This document shows positions 63,939 to 64,000 of a stretch of 64,000 bases of DNA, in pieces. The notes under the pieces were generated by a model. That model did no database searches. It saw nothing but the letters and a program-made list of their open reading frames with translations, and was not told where the DNA came from. Source of the DNA: Lachnospiraceae bacterium (lineage in GTDB: Bacteria > Bacillota > Clostridia > Lachnospirales > Lachnospiraceae); contig SVEO01000005.1 of assembly GCA_015057275.1 (NCBI GenBank), positions 62,001 through 126,000 on the forward strand, given 5' to 3'. How positions within the stretch are numbered: position 1 is the stretch's first letter; every line of letters starts with the position of its first letter. The position numbers and the translations under genes were made by a program.

Positions 63939-64000
63939 ATGGAAAATAAAGTTTCATTTAAAAATAACGGGAAGTTAAAATTATTGATTATTGTCGGCAC
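63939..64000 (+). CDS. capG: Start of UDP-GlcNAc 2-epimerase (CapG-like), cut by window end
   Basis: Only 20 codons are visible, reading MENKVSFKNNGKLKLLIIVG then the first two bases of Thr. KLKLLIIVGTR is the usual start of WecB/CapG-type 2-epimerases, and CapG follows CapF in the capEFG order. GGAG lies seven bases before the ATG. The identity is therefore inferred from ten residues plus context. Confidence 0.6.
   Translation, partial: MENKVSFKNNGKLKLLIIVG

Overview
The window looks like chromosomal DNA of an endospore-forming member of the Clostridia, most likely a gut Lachnospiraceae. Evidence is the complete spoIIIA operon, spoIVB, a clostridial-type 6S RNA, AGGAGG-type ribosome binding sites, moderate GC falling to AT-rich in the glycosyltransferase block, and no outer-membrane genes. 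The genus assignment is inference. I saw no tRNA, rRNA, CRISPR array, insertion sequence or prophage.

Region 1 (1-20 kb) is housekeeping. A PFL/UPF0210 protein is followed by leuCD, a PLP aminotransferase, a glycerol-dehydrogenase-like enzyme and a YjiH membrane protein. Next come a cell-wall hydrolase with a perfect WalR box upstream, thrC, galM, a YfbR-like 5'-nucleotidase, topoisomerase III, 6S RNA with its own promoter and terminator, a SpoIID-like protein, a ComEC-like metallo-hydrolase, YihY (minus strand), an Fe-alcohol dehydrogenase and a MATE exporter.

Region 2 (20-36 kb) is the conserved Firmicutes sporulation/replication/isoprenoid string: spoIIIAA-AH, asp23-like, nusB, xseA, xseB, ispA, dxs, tlyA, nadK, argR, recN, spoIVB. 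Against the Bacillus subtilis order it lacks accBC and folD and gains nadK. The spo0A gene that normally follows spoIVB is not there. A candidate SigG promoter overlaps the recN terminator in front of spoIVB.

Region 3 (36 kb to the end) is a surface-polysaccharide locus, all on the plus strand, preceded by one strong SigA-type promoter. It opens with a PglF/CapD-like 4,6-dehydratase, a PglE-like aminotransferase and a fused phosphoglycosyl transferase + GT4 glycosyltransferase. These would make and load the first two sugars on undecaprenyl phosphate. A TviB/TviC-like pair (UDP-GalNAcA inferred), ten further glycosyltransferases, a Wzy-like membrane protein, a DUF1919 protein and a Wzm/Wzt ABC exporter follow. 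The end supplies UDP-galacturonate (UDP-glucose dehydrogenase + epimerase) and UDP-L-FucNAc (CapE, CapF and the start of CapG, cut by the window edge).

The most unusual points are the PGT-GT4 fusion, a GT2+GT4 module present three times, a polymerase-like protein beside an ABC exporter, the WalR box, the promoter/terminator overlap at spoIVB, and a compact three-way-junction-like element upstream of leuC.
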